Shown here: positions 17,922-27,357 of the stretch, piece after piece
How positions within the stretch are numbered: the stretch's first letter is position 1
Layout of the letters: every line of letters starts with the position of its first letter
NCBI GenBank assembly: GCA_031551125.1
Contig: JAVBOB010000013.1
Location: 136,036-200,035, forward strand
Direction of reading: 5' to 3'
Source of the DNA: JAIRNF01 sp031551125
GTDB taxonomy: Bacteria; Bacteroidota; Bacteroidia; Bacteroidales; UBA932
DNA: 64,000 bases
Translations under genes and position numbers: made by a program
Notes under the pieces: model-generated
The model's input: only the letters and a program-made list of their open reading frames with translations
Databases searched by the model: none
What the model was told of the DNA's origin: nothing

Positions 17922-19184
17922 TTACTTCGTTTCCTCGAATAGCTTATCGACAGGAACTATTTTCACCAAGGTTCCCTTCCGTAGCCGCTTAGATATGGCG
18001 TTGTACGGGGCTGTTACCACCTCATCGGTTTCACTAACTCCACTTACTTCAATGTAAGAGTTATCCTGAATACCTGTCTTTACGGTTACAACTTTCACTT
18101 TATTATCAGGTTGCACAACAAAAACCATAGTTTGCAGCTTATCCTCAGCTTTAGCAAGCTTGGTGCTATCCTTCTTCGTACTATCGCTAGAGGTCAAGTC
18201 CGTACGAGCCGTTATTGCCTGTATGGGAACACTTAACACGTTTTCTATTGTTCTGGTCTGGATGGAAACAGAAGCCGACATTCCGGGAAGCAGCTTCGGC
18301 AAAGCCTCCTTACCATCAGCGGTAGAGAGAAGTAATATCTTCACCTCGAAATTGGTTACCTGATCGGCTGTGGCGGTTAACGCTTTAGCCGAATTAGCAA
18401 TCTGAGTAACTACGCCCTTAAACTTCTTATCCGGGTACGCATCAACATCAACAACAGCGGTATCATTCAGCTTCACGCGGGTAATGTCGTTCTCGTTCAC
18501 ATCAACAAGCACCTCCATAGCGTTAAGGTTGGCTATTCTCAGCATTTCCGTTCCGGCCATTTGAACTGTTCCAAGCACACGCTCGCCTATCTCAATGCTT
18601 AGCTTCGATACTGTACCGCTCATTGGAGCATATACGGTAGTCTTATCCAAATCTTCGTTGGCTTTTTTTAGCGATGCTTCGGAGTTGCTAACATTAAAGC
18701 GTGCTGCATCAACCTCTTTCTTGGCTACATTATACTGTGATTGTATTGCCTCAAAATCGGCATCCGAAACTACTTTTTGTTCATGCAGCTGCTTATTGCG
18801 GTTGAATGTTTGCTCGGCTTGTACCAGCTGAGACTCGGTTTGTGCCAAACGAGCTTTGCTGGAGTTAAGTATTGCCACAGCTTGGTCACGCAGCGATACG
18901 TAAATATCCGGCTTTATCTTCAACAACAGCTGACCTCTTTCAACCTTATCCCCCTCCTTTATATTCAAGGCAACAATTTCACCGGATACATCGGGACTTA
19001 ACTTTACTTCGGTTACCGGCTGAATCTTACCGTTAGCCGGAATAGCTTCGATAATAGTACGCAATTGTGGTTTTTCAACGGCGACCTTTAAACCTTCCGG
19101 TTTGCTGAACAAGCCGGAACATTTTCCGATAACCAGCAACAGTATTACCGTAATAACGGTAAGAATAATGTACTTTCTTTTCAT
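17922..19184 (-). CDS. Efflux periplasmic adaptor (HlyD/MacA-like membrane fusion protein)
   Basis: The 420-residue protein has an N-terminal signal-anchor (YIILTVITVILLLVIGKCSG), a lipoyl half (VSGEIVALNIKEGDKVERGQLL), a helical hairpin (about 85-180), the second lipoyl half (TTVYAPMSGTVSKLSIEIGERV) and a beta-barrel domain. Such adaptors bridge an inner-membrane pump and a TolC channel. It follows a tolC gene by 28 bases. No pump gene is found on either side, so it must work with a pump coded elsewhere, or the set has lost its pump. A Cys (KCSG) near the anchor could be lipidated, but the lipobox is poor. Confidence 0.85.
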   Translation of the reverse strand: MKRKYIILTVITVILLLVIGKCSGLFSKPEGLKVAVEKPQLRTIIEAIPANGKIQPVTEVKLSPDVSGEIVALNIKEGDKVERGQLLLKIKPDIYVSLRDQAVAILNSSKARLAQTESQLVQAEQTFNRNKQLHEQKVVSDADFEAIQSQYNVAKKEVDAARFNVSNSEASLKKANEDLDKTTVYAPMSGTVSKLSIEIGERVLGTVQMAGTEMLRIANLNAMEVLVDVNENDITRVKLNDTAVVDVDAYPDKKFKGVVTQIANSAKALTATADQVTNFEVKILLLSTADGKEALPKLLPGMSASVSIQTRTIENVLSVPIQAITARTDLTSSDSTKKDSTKLAKAEDKLQTMVFVVQPDNKVKVVTVKTGIQDNSYIEVSGVSETDEVVTAPYNAISKRLRKGTLVKIVPVDKLFEETK

Positions 19185-19212
19185 AGCACGAAGTAAGGTT
19201 TTATGTTAGCGC

Positions 19213-20559
19213 TTACAGCTTAAGAGGAACACCCTTATAGAAATCCAAAATTTTAGTTTGGAATATATACTGATACTTAGACTGAATAAGATCTGATTGC
19301 GCTTTGGTAATATTATTTTTTGCCACATTGTAATCGGTGGCATCGACCATTCCAAGGTTAAACTTTTGCTCCACATAACGGAATGATTCCTCAAGCGCAC
19401 TTACGTTCTTTTGCGAAGCATGGTAGCGTTTCAAAGCCGCTTCTGCATCAGTTTCAGCCTGCTGTATTTCCTTATACAGGTTATTTTTTATTGTTTGCAG
19501 CTGAAGTTCGGAATTACGTAAGCTAAGCTTGGCGTTACGTACATTTGTACGGGTCATCCATCCGTTGAAAATAGGAATGCTCAAACCCAACGACACTCCC
19601 GAAGAAATATTGTCCTTGAACTGATCGCCGAAGCTGGGAGTGTAGTAATTTGTGCCATCAAACAGCTTGGTAGCATCAGAAAAGAAAGTTCCAATTTCAC
19701 CAGACAAAGATAATGAAGGGTAATACCCTCCACGCGCAATAGACAATGATTTTTCAGCACTCTTCAAGCGTAGTTCAGCACTTTTTACCTCCGGTCGCGA
19801 TTCTGCATTTTGATCAAAGATTCTATCAACATTTTGAAGTGGAACCATTTCAGGGAGTTCTCCCAGCTGAGGAGCGCCCACCCTAAACGTTGTATCATGT
19901 TGTAAATCTAATAGCTGTTTTAAGTTCAAGTACGACAAGGTAATTTTATTCTGTGCAGTAACCAGCTGAACTTCTTCGGTAGCCTGCTGCGCTTGCAGCT
20001 CAAGGTAAGCACCTATAGTAGCATTTCCTGCATCAACCAACTTTTTGGTTTTGTCAAGCTGCCTTCCGGTTGTTTCCAGCTGGCCTTTCGCTACTTGCAA
20101 GTTCTCCATGTCCAGAAGAATTTGGAGAAAAGCGCCGGCAATATTCAGCGACAAATCATTCTTCAGCTTCTCTACATCTTGTGTAGCGGCCTGAAGGTCT
20201 ATTGAATTCTTTTTAATCGTATTTTGCCTTTGCAAACCTCCAAACAAAGGAACAGAAGCACGAGCTCCCGCGCTAGCTCTGGCATTACGGGTGTCCACAT
20301 ATTGAATGTTTGCTTGGTCAAACGAGCGCCCCCAGTTAATGCCGTAACTACCACTACCGGATATATCGGGAATAAGGTCTAACTTGGATTGCAGCAAAGC
20401 GTTTTCACTTCGGTCAATATTTAGCTGCTCCTGCTTTACTTGAAGGTTGTTGGTCAGCGCATAGCTAATGCATTGTTCTAATGACCACATTTTTTGTTGG
20501 GCAACAGCTCCGCCTGCGCATAGTGCAAGTGAAAGACAAAGAATTGTTTTTTTTACCAT
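19213..20559 (-). CDS. TolC-family outer membrane efflux channel
   Basis: The 448-residue protein has a signal peptide (LCLSLALCAGGAVAQ) and then the two-repeat TolC pattern: WSLEQCISYALTNNLQVKQ at the start of repeat one, and long coiled-coil segments (ENLQVAKGQLETTGRQLDKT, LQLQTIKNNLYKEIQQAE). It should form a trimeric outer membrane tunnel. The gene leads a two-gene set with the adaptor at 17922-19184. A -7 box TATCTTTG is found on the minus strand at 20690-20697. The gene is full length. Confidence 0.87.
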   Translation of the reverse strand: MVKKTILCLSLALCAGGAVAQQKMWSLEQCISYALTNNLQVKQEQLNIDRSENALLQSKLDLIPDISGSGSYGINWGRSFDQANIQYVDTRNARASAGARASVPLFGGLQRQNTIKKNSIDLQAATQDVEKLKNDLSLNIAGAFLQILLDMENLQVAKGQLETTGRQLDKTKKLVDAGNATIGAYLELQAQQATEEVQLVTAQNKITLSYLNLKQLLDLQHDTTFRVGAPQLGELPEMVPLQNVDRIFDQNAESRPEVKSAELRLKSAEKSLSIARGGYYPSLSLSGEIGTFFSDATKLFDGTNYYTPSFGDQFKDNISSGVSLGLSIPIFNGWMTRTNVRNAKLSLRNSELQLQTIKNNLYKEIQQAETDAEAALKRYHASQKNVSALEESFRYVEQKFNLGMVDATDYNVAKNNITKAQSDLIQSKYQYIFQTKILDFYKGVPLKL

Positions 20560-21170
20560 AACCGGAATTGTTTCTTAAATCAGAATGCGCCTAGCCCAAC
20601 TAAGATATACATGGCTTCTGTTTAGACGCACTAAGATGGGTTTAGTTACTATATGCCGGAAATCTCAATGCCCACAGCTCATGTGGGTACAAAGATAAAT
20701 TTTTTCTCATAAGAACTGAAGGTTGATACATTTAGCTTTGCTGTAATTGAGATATACGGTTCAACCAAGTTCTTCAACCAAAATTATGCCGTATTTTATA
20801 AAGCACTGAAAAACAAAGTATTGAATCTGAATAAAAGAAAATATGGTCTTCAAAATGTTCGTTTCCGAACACTTCCCGTTCGATCTTATTACACTACGGC
20901 CAAGCAATCCGCAAGTCTCCACAGACTGCTGTATAGCATATTAGCGCTAACTCAAACTGCAAACCATAGATAAGCACGTCATTGCGAGCGAAGCGAAGCA
21001 ATCTCTCGAATAGAACAGATTGGTTAGCTACGCTGCCCTTCGGGTCGCTTCGCTCGCTATGACGGGGACTTGCTTGCCGCTCTCTCTAAAATTCACACCC
21101 TTGCGGATTTTGCGAATCCTTTGCGTTCCTTGCGGTAAAAATCTATCGTAGAAAATCCAACTTCTTATTT
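20560..21170. repeat. Gene-free stretch with an inverted 'GTCATTGCGAGCGAAGC' repeat
   Basis: This 610-bp spacer has no ORF of interest. At 20977-20994 (CGTCATTGCGAGCGAAGC) and 21047-21064 there is an 18-bp inverted repeat with one mismatch, enclosing 52 bases. A shortened relative is at 6771-6806 (TAAGCACGTCATTGC shared). To the right (about 21095-21135) there are short direct repeats of the TTGCGGATTTTGCGAATC kind. The element type is widespread in intergenic DNA of Bacteroidota and has no known function. Confidence 0.6.
20690..20697 (-). promoter_or_regulatory. -7 promoter box of the tolC/adaptor operon
   Basis: On the minus strand TATCTTTG matches TAnnTTTG; it lies about 130 bases upstream of the TolC-family start. 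No good -33 box was seen at the usual spacing. Confidence 0.4.
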
Positions 21171-22295
21171 CTACAAATGCTTTTCGTAGCAACGGCGACG
21201 CAAATACGGCTCAGCATCGTAGTTTTTCCATACGGAAATGGCGTTGTGGTTCGATTCCAGCTGTTGGTTGGAAATAGCCGTTTTTACACCTAAACGAATA
21301 TAGGCCTTGTTAAGTTCGGTGTAGTAGATAGAGTGTATGCCACGGCTTTGCCAGTCGGGGTGCACGCCGTTAAGGTAAAGGTCTATTGAATCGTACTTTT
21401 TTAGTGCGCGTAAGACGTGAATAAATCCAAACGGAAACAAACGTCCGCGTGCCTTTCGAAATGCTCCCGACAGGCTGGGCATACTTATCCCAAAGCCCAC
21501 CACCTTATCGTTTTCATCAATTAGAAAGCACAACAAGTCAAGCCGTATAAACGTGAAGTACTGCTTGATGTAACGCTCTATTTCCTTATCGGTAAGCGGA
21601 GCAAAGCCGTAAAGGTTGGAGAACGCAAGGTTTAGCGTTTCGAAGAAGCTGCGTGCGTATGGCATTATATCTTTCTTCCTTTTGAAGTTGCTTATGCGAA
21701 GCTTATACTTTTCGAGTAGCAGCTTATTTATACGCTCAACCTTCTCGGGCACCGGTTGTGAGGCGTTAAACTTTAGCTGTAGCCAGTCCTCAGCCCCTTT
21801 GTACCCTAACGCTTCAAGGTGTTGTGGGTAGTGGGGATAGTTGTATAGATTAGCTATGGTAGGCAGCTTATCAAAGCCATCAACAAGCATACCTTCGGGG
21901 TCCATATCGGTAAATCCCAGCGGGCCATGAATTAACGTCATACCCTTGCTTTTTCCCCATTTCTCAACGGCGCTAAGCAGGGCGCGTGCTACTTCAATGT
22001 CATCAACAAAGTCAATCCAACCGAAGCGAACGTTTTTTGTATTCCAAATCTCGTTAGAGCGGGTGTTGATTATTCCGGCGATACGCCCTACTATTTTTCC
22101 GTTGCGGTAGGCGAGAAAATATTTGGCCTCACAGTAGTCAAATGCGGGGTTTTTATCACGGCTCAGCGTTCCCAGTTCGTCAGAGATGAGAGGTGGAACC
22201 CAATAATCGTTTCCTTTGAAAAGCGTAAATGGAAATTTAATGAACTGCTTGAGCTCTTTTGAAGTGGTTACTTCTTTTATGGTTATTGAAGACAT
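21171..22295 (-). CDS. GNAT-fold acyltransferase-like protein, long form
   Basis: The 374-residue protein has two GNAT-like halves. The first (about 1-150) has FKGNDYWVPPLISDE and FLAYRNGKIVGRIAGI; the second (about 240-374) has DLLCFLIDENDKVVGFGI, and LYLNGVHPDWQSRGIHSIYY, the latter as the acetyl-CoA loop (VxPxxRxxGxA-like). The family is common in Bacteroidota with unknown substrates. No operon partner exists: gene-free repeat regions flank it on both sides. An acetyltransferase or aminoacyl-transferase role is inferred only. Confidence 0.68.
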   Translation of the reverse strand: MSSITIKEVTTSKELKQFIKFPFTLFKGNDYWVPPLISDELGTLSRDKNPAFDYCEAKYFLAYRNGKIVGRIAGIINTRSNEIWNTKNVRFGWIDFVDDIEVARALLSAVEKWGKSKGMTLIHGPLGFTDMDPEGMLVDGFDKLPTIANLYNYPHYPQHLEALGYKGAEDWLQLKFNASQPVPEKVERINKLLLEKYKLRISNFKRKKDIMPYARSFFETLNLAFSNLYGFAPLTDKEIERYIKQYFTFIRLDLLCFLIDENDKVVGFGISMPSLSGAFRKARGRLFPFGFIHVLRALKKYDSIDLYLNGVHPDWQSRGIHSIYYTELNKAYIRLGVKTAISNQQLESNHNAISVWKNYDAEPYLRRRCYEKHL

Positions 22296-22365
22296 GGTGA
22301 TATACTTGATTTATAAAAGTATGTGACAGAATAGTTCTCTAACTACTGCAAGCTAGTTCTGCAAG

Positions 22366-22671
22366 GTTTTTCTTCTTCATTCTTTTGTCTTGATACAAAA
22401 GAATCAAAAAATCAAGACGGGCTTACGCTATACGGTTTTCCATGGTTTTGCTTTTCCTCCGGAGGAACGCAACCCCGTCGACTTACTCCGAAACGGTTGC
22501 AGTCTTACTATTTAGCAAATTGCTTGTTATTGAACCTCGGACAAAGTCCTGTAAACAAAAAATTCCGATGATGAGAATTTTCCGTTCAAGCGAAGCCGTG
22601 AGGCGGAGCGCGTTAAAATTCTCAAGCGTTTTTTGATTCTTTTTTCCGCAGAAAAAAGAATGAGAAAAATT
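22366..22671. repeat. Foldback element with palindromic ends
   Basis: The ends are inverted copies: left about 22366-22408 (TTCATTCTTTTGTC then ACAAAAGAATCAAAAAA) and right about 22627-22671 (TTTTTTGATTCTTTTTTCCG then GAAAAAAGAATGAGAAA). Each end is itself a hairpin. The 210-bp middle has an uneven base composition and no coding frame of note (a 64-residue frame crosses it and was left out). Such elements with ATTCTTTT/AAAAGAAT ends are seen in Bacteroidota genomes; mobility is inferred from structure only. Confidence 0.6.
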
Positions 22672-22868
22672 GCATTCTTCTTGTAACTTATGCGAAAAAT
22701 CATACTAAATGAACGTTTTGGCTACTATTTTTCAAGGATCATAAACTTGTATTGAATGCAAAAGCGTACGATTTGCCTTTTAAGACATTTTCTCGTACGC
22801 TTCTCCATTGTTGCTTACCTTCCATAAACCAATTGCCAATTGTTCATTGTCAATTGTTCATTATATAT

Positions 22869-24077
22869 TTAAATAATGCCTAGCTTTTTTCCCACTTTTA
22901 CCAGCTTTTCAATAGCGAAATCTACTTGCTCTTTCGTGTGCGTTGCCATTAGTGATAGGCGAATCAACGTCATATCTTCGGGAACAGCCGGAGCAACTAC
23001 AGGGTTTACAAACAAGCCTTCTTCCAACAAAATTTTGGTGTACATAAAGGTTTTGTAGTTGTCACGGATAAGAATGGGGATGATAGGAGTTACCGTATGG
23101 CCTACGTCAAACCCGTGATTACGTAACGCATCAATTGTGTAGTGGGTCATGTCCCAAAGGTGAGCGATACGTTCAGGTTCACTCTTTATGATTTCAAGTG
23201 CGGCAAGCACTGCTGCGGTAGAAGCGGGAGTCATACTTGCGCTGAAAATCAGCGAACGAGACTGGTGCTTTATGAAGTTAATAGTACGTTCGTCAGCAGC
23301 AATAAATCCGCCAAGCGATGCTAGCGACTTGCTGAACGTACCCATAATAACATCAACCTTATCGGTAAGTCCAAAGTGTGAAGCGCAACCGCGTCCGCAA
23401 TCACCTATCACACCAAGGCTGTGGGCATCATCAACCATCACATTGGCGTTGTATTTCTCAGCCAGCTCAACAATTGCAGGTAGGTTGGCAATATCGCCTT
23501 CCATGCTGAAAATGCCGTCAACTACAATAAACTTTATTCTGTCCGGCTCACAACGCTGAAGCACTTTCTCAAGCGCATCCATATCGTTATGCCTATACTT
23601 GAGCGTTTTTCCGAATGATAACCTTGCTCCTTCAATGATAGAAGCGTGGTCAAGCTCATCAAGAATAATATAATCGTTACGACCTGTTACCGTTGGAATT
23701 ACGCCAAGATTGGATTGAAAACCGGTACTGTAAACAATGGCCTTGTCCTTTTGAACAAACTCGGCCAGCTTCTCTTCCAGCTCAATATGAATGTCGAGCG
23801 TGCCGTTAAGATAGCGTGATCCGGCGCACCCCGTTCCATATTTCTCGGTGGCTTTTACAGCAGCTTCTTTTACTTTTGGATGGCAAGTTAAGCCCAAGTA
23901 GCTGTTGGAGCCAAACATGAATACTTTCTTGCCGTTTATGTACACTTCTGTACCCTGCTCCGATTCTATAGCGCGAAAGAAGGGGTATAAGCCTGCAGCT
24001 TGAACTTTATCGGGGTCGTTGTAGGCTGCTGTTTTTTCCTGTAGGAGGTTTCTGAAACCGCTTGGTCTGTTTGTCAT
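22869..24077 (-). CDS. spt: Serine palmitoyltransferase (alpha-oxoamine synthase family)
   Basis: The start is placed at ATG 24077 (MTNRPSGFRN), giving 402 residues; the frame runs on to 24116 without reason. PLP-enzyme marks: VFMFGSNSYLGLTCHPKV near the N-terminus, YGTGCAGSRYLNGTLDIH, DELDHASIIEGARLS, MVDDAHSLGVIG, and the PLP Lys in GTFSKSLASLGGF. The family includes KBL, BioF and Spt. The GTGCAGSR...DIH pattern and length are those of the Bacteroidota Spt that condenses serine with palmitoyl-type CoA, the first step of sphingolipid synthesis. A glycine C-acetyltransferase is the main alternative. No tdh gene is nearby, which favours Spt. Confidence 0.8.
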   Translation of the reverse strand: MTNRPSGFRNLLQEKTAAYNDPDKVQAAGLYPFFRAIESEQGTEVYINGKKVFMFGSNSYLGLTCHPKVKEAAVKATEKYGTGCAGSRYLNGTLDIHIELEEKLAEFVQKDKAIVYSTGFQSNLGVIPTVTGRNDYIILDELDHASIIEGARLSFGKTLKYRHNDMDALEKVLQRCEPDRIKFIVVDGIFSMEGDIANLPAIVELAEKYNANVMVDDAHSLGVIGDCGRGCASHFGLTDKVDVIMGTFSKSLASLGGFIAADERTINFIKHQSRSLIFSASMTPASTAAVLAALEIIKSEPERIAHLWDMTHYTIDALRNHGFDVGHTVTPIIPILIRDNYKTFMYTKILLEEGLFVNPVVAPAVPEDMTLIRLSLMATHTKEQVDFAIEKLVKVGKKLGII

Positions 24078-24166
24078 ATATACTTTTATAAAAACGCTCA
24101 AAGTTACTAAAAACACTAAAACAACAAAACGGAGGGGGGTAAGTCTCCGTTTTGTTGATAGTTATG

Positions 24167-26320
24167 CTATTCGTCCTTTTCTTCGGCTTCGTATGCTTTC
24201 AATAATTTGTCCTGAACATCAGATGGAACTTGTTGATATTCAAAGAATTTCATACTGTAAGTTGCGCGGCCGGAGGTTAGCGAGCTAAGCGTAGTTGAAT
24301 ATTTATATAGTTCGGCCAGTGGAACACGTGCCTTAATTATTTCAAAGCCCTTTTCGCTATTCATCCCTTCAATTATCGCCCTGCGATTCTGGAGATCGCT
24401 CATTACGTCTCCCATACAGTCTCCGGGCACGTAAACGCTCACATTGTAAACGGGCTCCATAATCTTAGGGCCGGCATTTTTAAATCCGGCCTTGAAAGCG
24501 TTACGTCCGGCTAGCTTAAAGGAAATTTCATTTGAATCAACAGGGTGCATCTTGCCATCATAAACGGCAACGCGAATATCGCGAGCGTATGATCCGGTAA
24601 GCGGGCCTTCCTCCATCTTTTCCATTACACCCTTCAGGATAGCGGGAAGGAAGCGGGCATCGATAGCACCACCTACAATACAGTTGTAGTAAATTAGCTT
24701 ACCGCCCCAGTCAAGCCGTATTTCTTCCTTACCTCTGATGCTTAGTGCAACTTCTTTTCCGTCAATTTTTACCTTAGAAGGGTCGGGTGCACCCTCAATG
24801 TAGGGTTCAATGTATAGGTGTACCTCACCAAACTGTCCGGCACCACCCGATTGTTTTTTGTGGCGGTAGTCGGCAGCAGCCGATTTGGTAATGGTTTCGC
24901 GATACGGAATTTTAGGCGCATACAGCTCAATTTCCAGCTTATGCTGGTTGTTTAGCTGCCATTTCAAAATATTGATGTGGTGCTCACCTTGTCCGCTCAA
25001 AATAATTTGCTTTAGCTCTTTTGAGTATTCTATCAGAATGGTAGGATCTTCCTGATGTGCGCGGTGCAGCAATTCTCCCAACTTCTCATCATCACTTTCG
25101 TTCTTTGCTTTAATAGCAATACGGAATTTAGGCTCAGGGAATACGATAGGTTCAAACTTCCAGTCTTTTCCGGCGTTAAGTGTTTGGTCGGTTTTGGTGT
25201 TTTTCAGCTTCACCGTGCAGCCAATATCTCCGGCTACCATTTCCGATACCTTTTCACGTTTCTTTCCGGCAATGGCGTAGAGAGATGATATACGTTCCTT
25301 GCTGTCGTTGTTGGCGTTTACCAAGTCCATTCCTTCGGTAATTTTACCGGACATTACACGGAAGTAGGTAACTTCTCCCAAGTGTTGCTCAAGGGCTGTT
25401 TTGAATACAAATAGAGAGGGTGATCCTGCGGGGTCGCAAGGAATAGCCGTTCCGTCAACCGTTTTTGCCCCCTCATTCCAGTTGGGGCTTGGCGCTACGT
25501 TAATGATGAACTCCATTAAGCGTTTTGTGCCAATATCTTTTTTACCTGATGTGCAAAGTACAGGAAATACACCACGTGCGCGGATTCCGGCAGAAAGCCC
25601 TTTGCGAATATCGGTTATGTCCAGTTCTCCTTTTTCAAAGAACAACTCCATCAATTTTTCATCGTGTTCTGCAGCGGCCTCAATCAATGCGCTATGAAGC
25701 TCTGCTGCTTTATCTGCTTCTTCAGCCGGAATAGGTAGCTCTTCGCGTGTTCCGTTATCGTCCTTGAACTTATACATTTTCATGGTAAGCACGTCAACGA
25801 AAGCGTTGAACCCGTTGCCCGGATTAACCGGATATTGTATTAGTACAGCCTTGCTGCCGAAACTCTGTTTCAGCGAATCAAGTGTATTTTCAAAGTTTGC
25901 TTTTTCGTGGTCAAGCTGGTTCACCACAATCATCATAGGTTTGTTACCACGTTCGGCGTGACGGGCAAATATTTCGGTTCCTACCTCAACACCGTTTTGA
26001 GCGTTAACTACCAATACACAAGTGTCGGCTACTTTAAATGCCGAAAATACTCCGCTAACAAAATCATCAGAACCCGGGGTATCAATAATGTTCAGCTTGT
26101 GGTCCATGAACTCCGTGAACAATACCGTTGAGTAAATCGAACGTTGGTATATATGTTCAACCTCCGAATAGTCAGATACGGTAGTCTTGGCTTCTACTGT
26201 TCCTCTTCGTTCAATTACCTTTCCTTCAAACATCATTGCTTCGGCAAGGGTTGTTTTGCCGGAGTTGCTATTCCCAAGTATAACTACATTCTTAATTTGA
26301 TTAGTTGAGTATGTTTTCAT
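24167..26320 (-). CDS. EF-G paralogue (EF-G2-like) with altered GTPase motifs
   Basis: The 717-residue protein has all EF-G domains: G domain (1-280), domain II (about 300-390), III (about 395-470), IV (about 475-600; GGAGQFGEVHLYIEP) and V (about 605-690; PVYNVSVYVPGDCMGDVMSD). The P-loop GNSNSGKT (16-23) is kept, but G3 reads DTPGSDDF: Ser84 stands where EF-G has the catalytic His of DTPGHVDF. The G4 motif is NQLD (134-137) instead of NKMD, and switch I lacks RGITI. Such factors are known in Bacteroidota (EF-G2), where translocation can proceed with little GTP hydrolysis and the gene aids survival under poor nutrition. The gene is monocistronic with a good promoter. Confidence 0.85.
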   Translation of the reverse strand: MKTYSTNQIKNVVILGNSNSGKTTLAEAMMFEGKVIERRGTVEAKTTVSDYSEVEHIYQRSIYSTVLFTEFMDHKLNIIDTPGSDDFVSGVFSAFKVADTCVLVVNAQNGVEVGTEIFARHAERGNKPMMIVVNQLDHEKANFENTLDSLKQSFGSKAVLIQYPVNPGNGFNAFVDVLTMKMYKFKDDNGTREELPIPAEEADKAAELHSALIEAAAEHDEKLMELFFEKGELDITDIRKGLSAGIRARGVFPVLCTSGKKDIGTKRLMEFIINVAPSPNWNEGAKTVDGTAIPCDPAGSPSLFVFKTALEQHLGEVTYFRVMSGKITEGMDLVNANNDSKERISSLYAIAGKKREKVSEMVAGDIGCTVKLKNTKTDQTLNAGKDWKFEPIVFPEPKFRIAIKAKNESDDEKLGELLHRAHQEDPTILIEYSKELKQIILSGQGEHHINILKWQLNNQHKLEIELYAPKIPYRETITKSAAADYRHKKQSGGAGQFGEVHLYIEPYIEGAPDPSKVKIDGKEVALSIRGKEEIRLDWGGKLIYYNCIVGGAIDARFLPAILKGVMEKMEEGPLTGSYARDIRVAVYDGKMHPVDSNEISFKLAGRNAFKAGFKNAGPKIMEPVYNVSVYVPGDCMGDVMSDLQNRRAIIEGMNSEKGFEIIKARVPLAELYKYSTTLSSLTSGRATYSMKFFEYQQVPSDVQDKLLKAYEAEEKDE

Positions 26321-26382
26321 AGTTTACCGTGAATTATGATTAGTAAGCTGTTTATCGCTCTGCCCTTAAAAACAGAGAATTT

Positions 26383-26411
26383 CAAAGGTATGAATTTATA
26401 CGAATTAGCAA
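26383..26411 (-). promoter_or_regulatory. Promoter of the EF-G paralogue gene
   Basis: On the minus strand TTG (26409-26411), 18 bases, then TACCTTTG (26383-26390) fit the Bacteroidota -33/-7 promoter. The start codon is 63 bases downstream. Confidence 0.55.
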
Positions 26412-26539
26412 TAGGGGGCTGCCCAATTTGCATCTATGAAAAATGCAAATAGTTGTTAATCAATAGTTGTAATGAAATATGTTGTAAAAATTAGTTTAGG
26501 GTATAAAGTTAGAGAAGTAGCTCAGAGGTATATATTGTA

Positions 26540-27349
26540 TTACAGTTCTTCAAATGTAAAAAGAGGTGATGCTTCTGTGCGAGGTAAGGCAACAAGCCGG
26601 ACATCGGTACCAATTTTAATTCCTTTTGTGATGAGCAGCTGTTCAACGGTAGCGTATGCCAGCTCAGGTCGGTTATTTTCTTTGCTGAGGTGGCAAAGGT
26701 ATATATGGCTTAAGTGTGGTTGGTAACAGCTGGCCAAAAATTGTCCGGCAGCAAGGTTACTCAAATGTCCGGTAGGGGAGGTTATGCGGTTTTTAAGATA
26801 TTGGGGATAATGTCCGGTTTCGAGCATTTGTTCGTCATAGTTGGCTTCTATTACCAAATAGTTGGCCTTGCGGATATGCTCTGCCGCGTTTTCACAAACG
26901 TAGCCCAAGTCAGTGGCCAGTGTGAAACGACGGTTACGGTAAGTAACGGAATAACCTACATTGTCCGACCCATCATGTGATACAGAAAAGGCCGTTACTT
27001 CAAACTCTCCTATAGCTACGGTTTCCCCTTTTACAATGTAGTATGGGGTAGAAACCTTATCTCCAATCACATAAGAACGGTTAATGCCTCTGTGTACTTC
27101 GCTTGTAGCGTACACGGGAATATGGCTTTTGTTGGCTAAAGCTCCTACCGATTTGATGTGGTCAATATGGTCGTGGGTAATAAATACCGCCCAAACTTGC
27201 TCGAGTGATAATCCGGCTTCCTGCAACCTCTTTTTGAGGGTTCGTATTCCTATACCTGCATCTATGAGTATTCCTTGTGATAGTGTACCGATGTAGTAAC
27301 AGTTGCCGCTGCTTCCGCTACCCAAGCTCATAAATCGAAGTGTATTCAT
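26540..27349 (-). CDS. walJ: Metallo-beta-lactamase fold hydrolase, YycJ/WalJ-like
   Basis: The 269-residue protein starts LRFMSLGSGSSGNCYYIG, the mark of the YycJ/WalJ family, and has the metal motif THDHIDHI and later His residues (SVSHDGSDN and CHLSKENN). Relatives are thought to act as exonucleases in DNA repair or cell-wall signalling. It follows the DUF721 gene by 8 bases, in a transcript that starts with recF, and this context favours a DNA metabolism role. Zinc or manganese ligands all appear present. Confidence 0.83.
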   Translation of the reverse strand: MNTLRFMSLGSGSSGNCYYIGTLSQGILIDAGIGIRTLKKRLQEAGLSLEQVWAVFITHDHIDHIKSVGALANKSHIPVYATSEVHRGINRSYVIGDKVSTPYYIVKGETVAIGEFEVTAFSVSHDGSDNVGYSVTYRNRRFTLATDLGYVCENAAEHIRKANYLVIEANYDEQMLETGHYPQYLKNRITSPTGHLSNLAAGQFLASCYQPHLSHIYLCHLSKENNRPELAYATVEQLLITKGIKIGTDVRLVALPRTEASPLFTFEEL

Positions 27350-27357
27350 TCTAGTAA

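Noticed and set aside
23188..23559. 123-residue frame on the plus strand
   Set aside because: Antisense to the serine palmitoyltransferase gene; Ser-rich with no motif.
26540..27349. The WalJ-like protein as a beta-lactamase
   Set aside because: The GSGSSGN start and recF operon place fit the YycJ/WalJ family, and there is no signal peptide.
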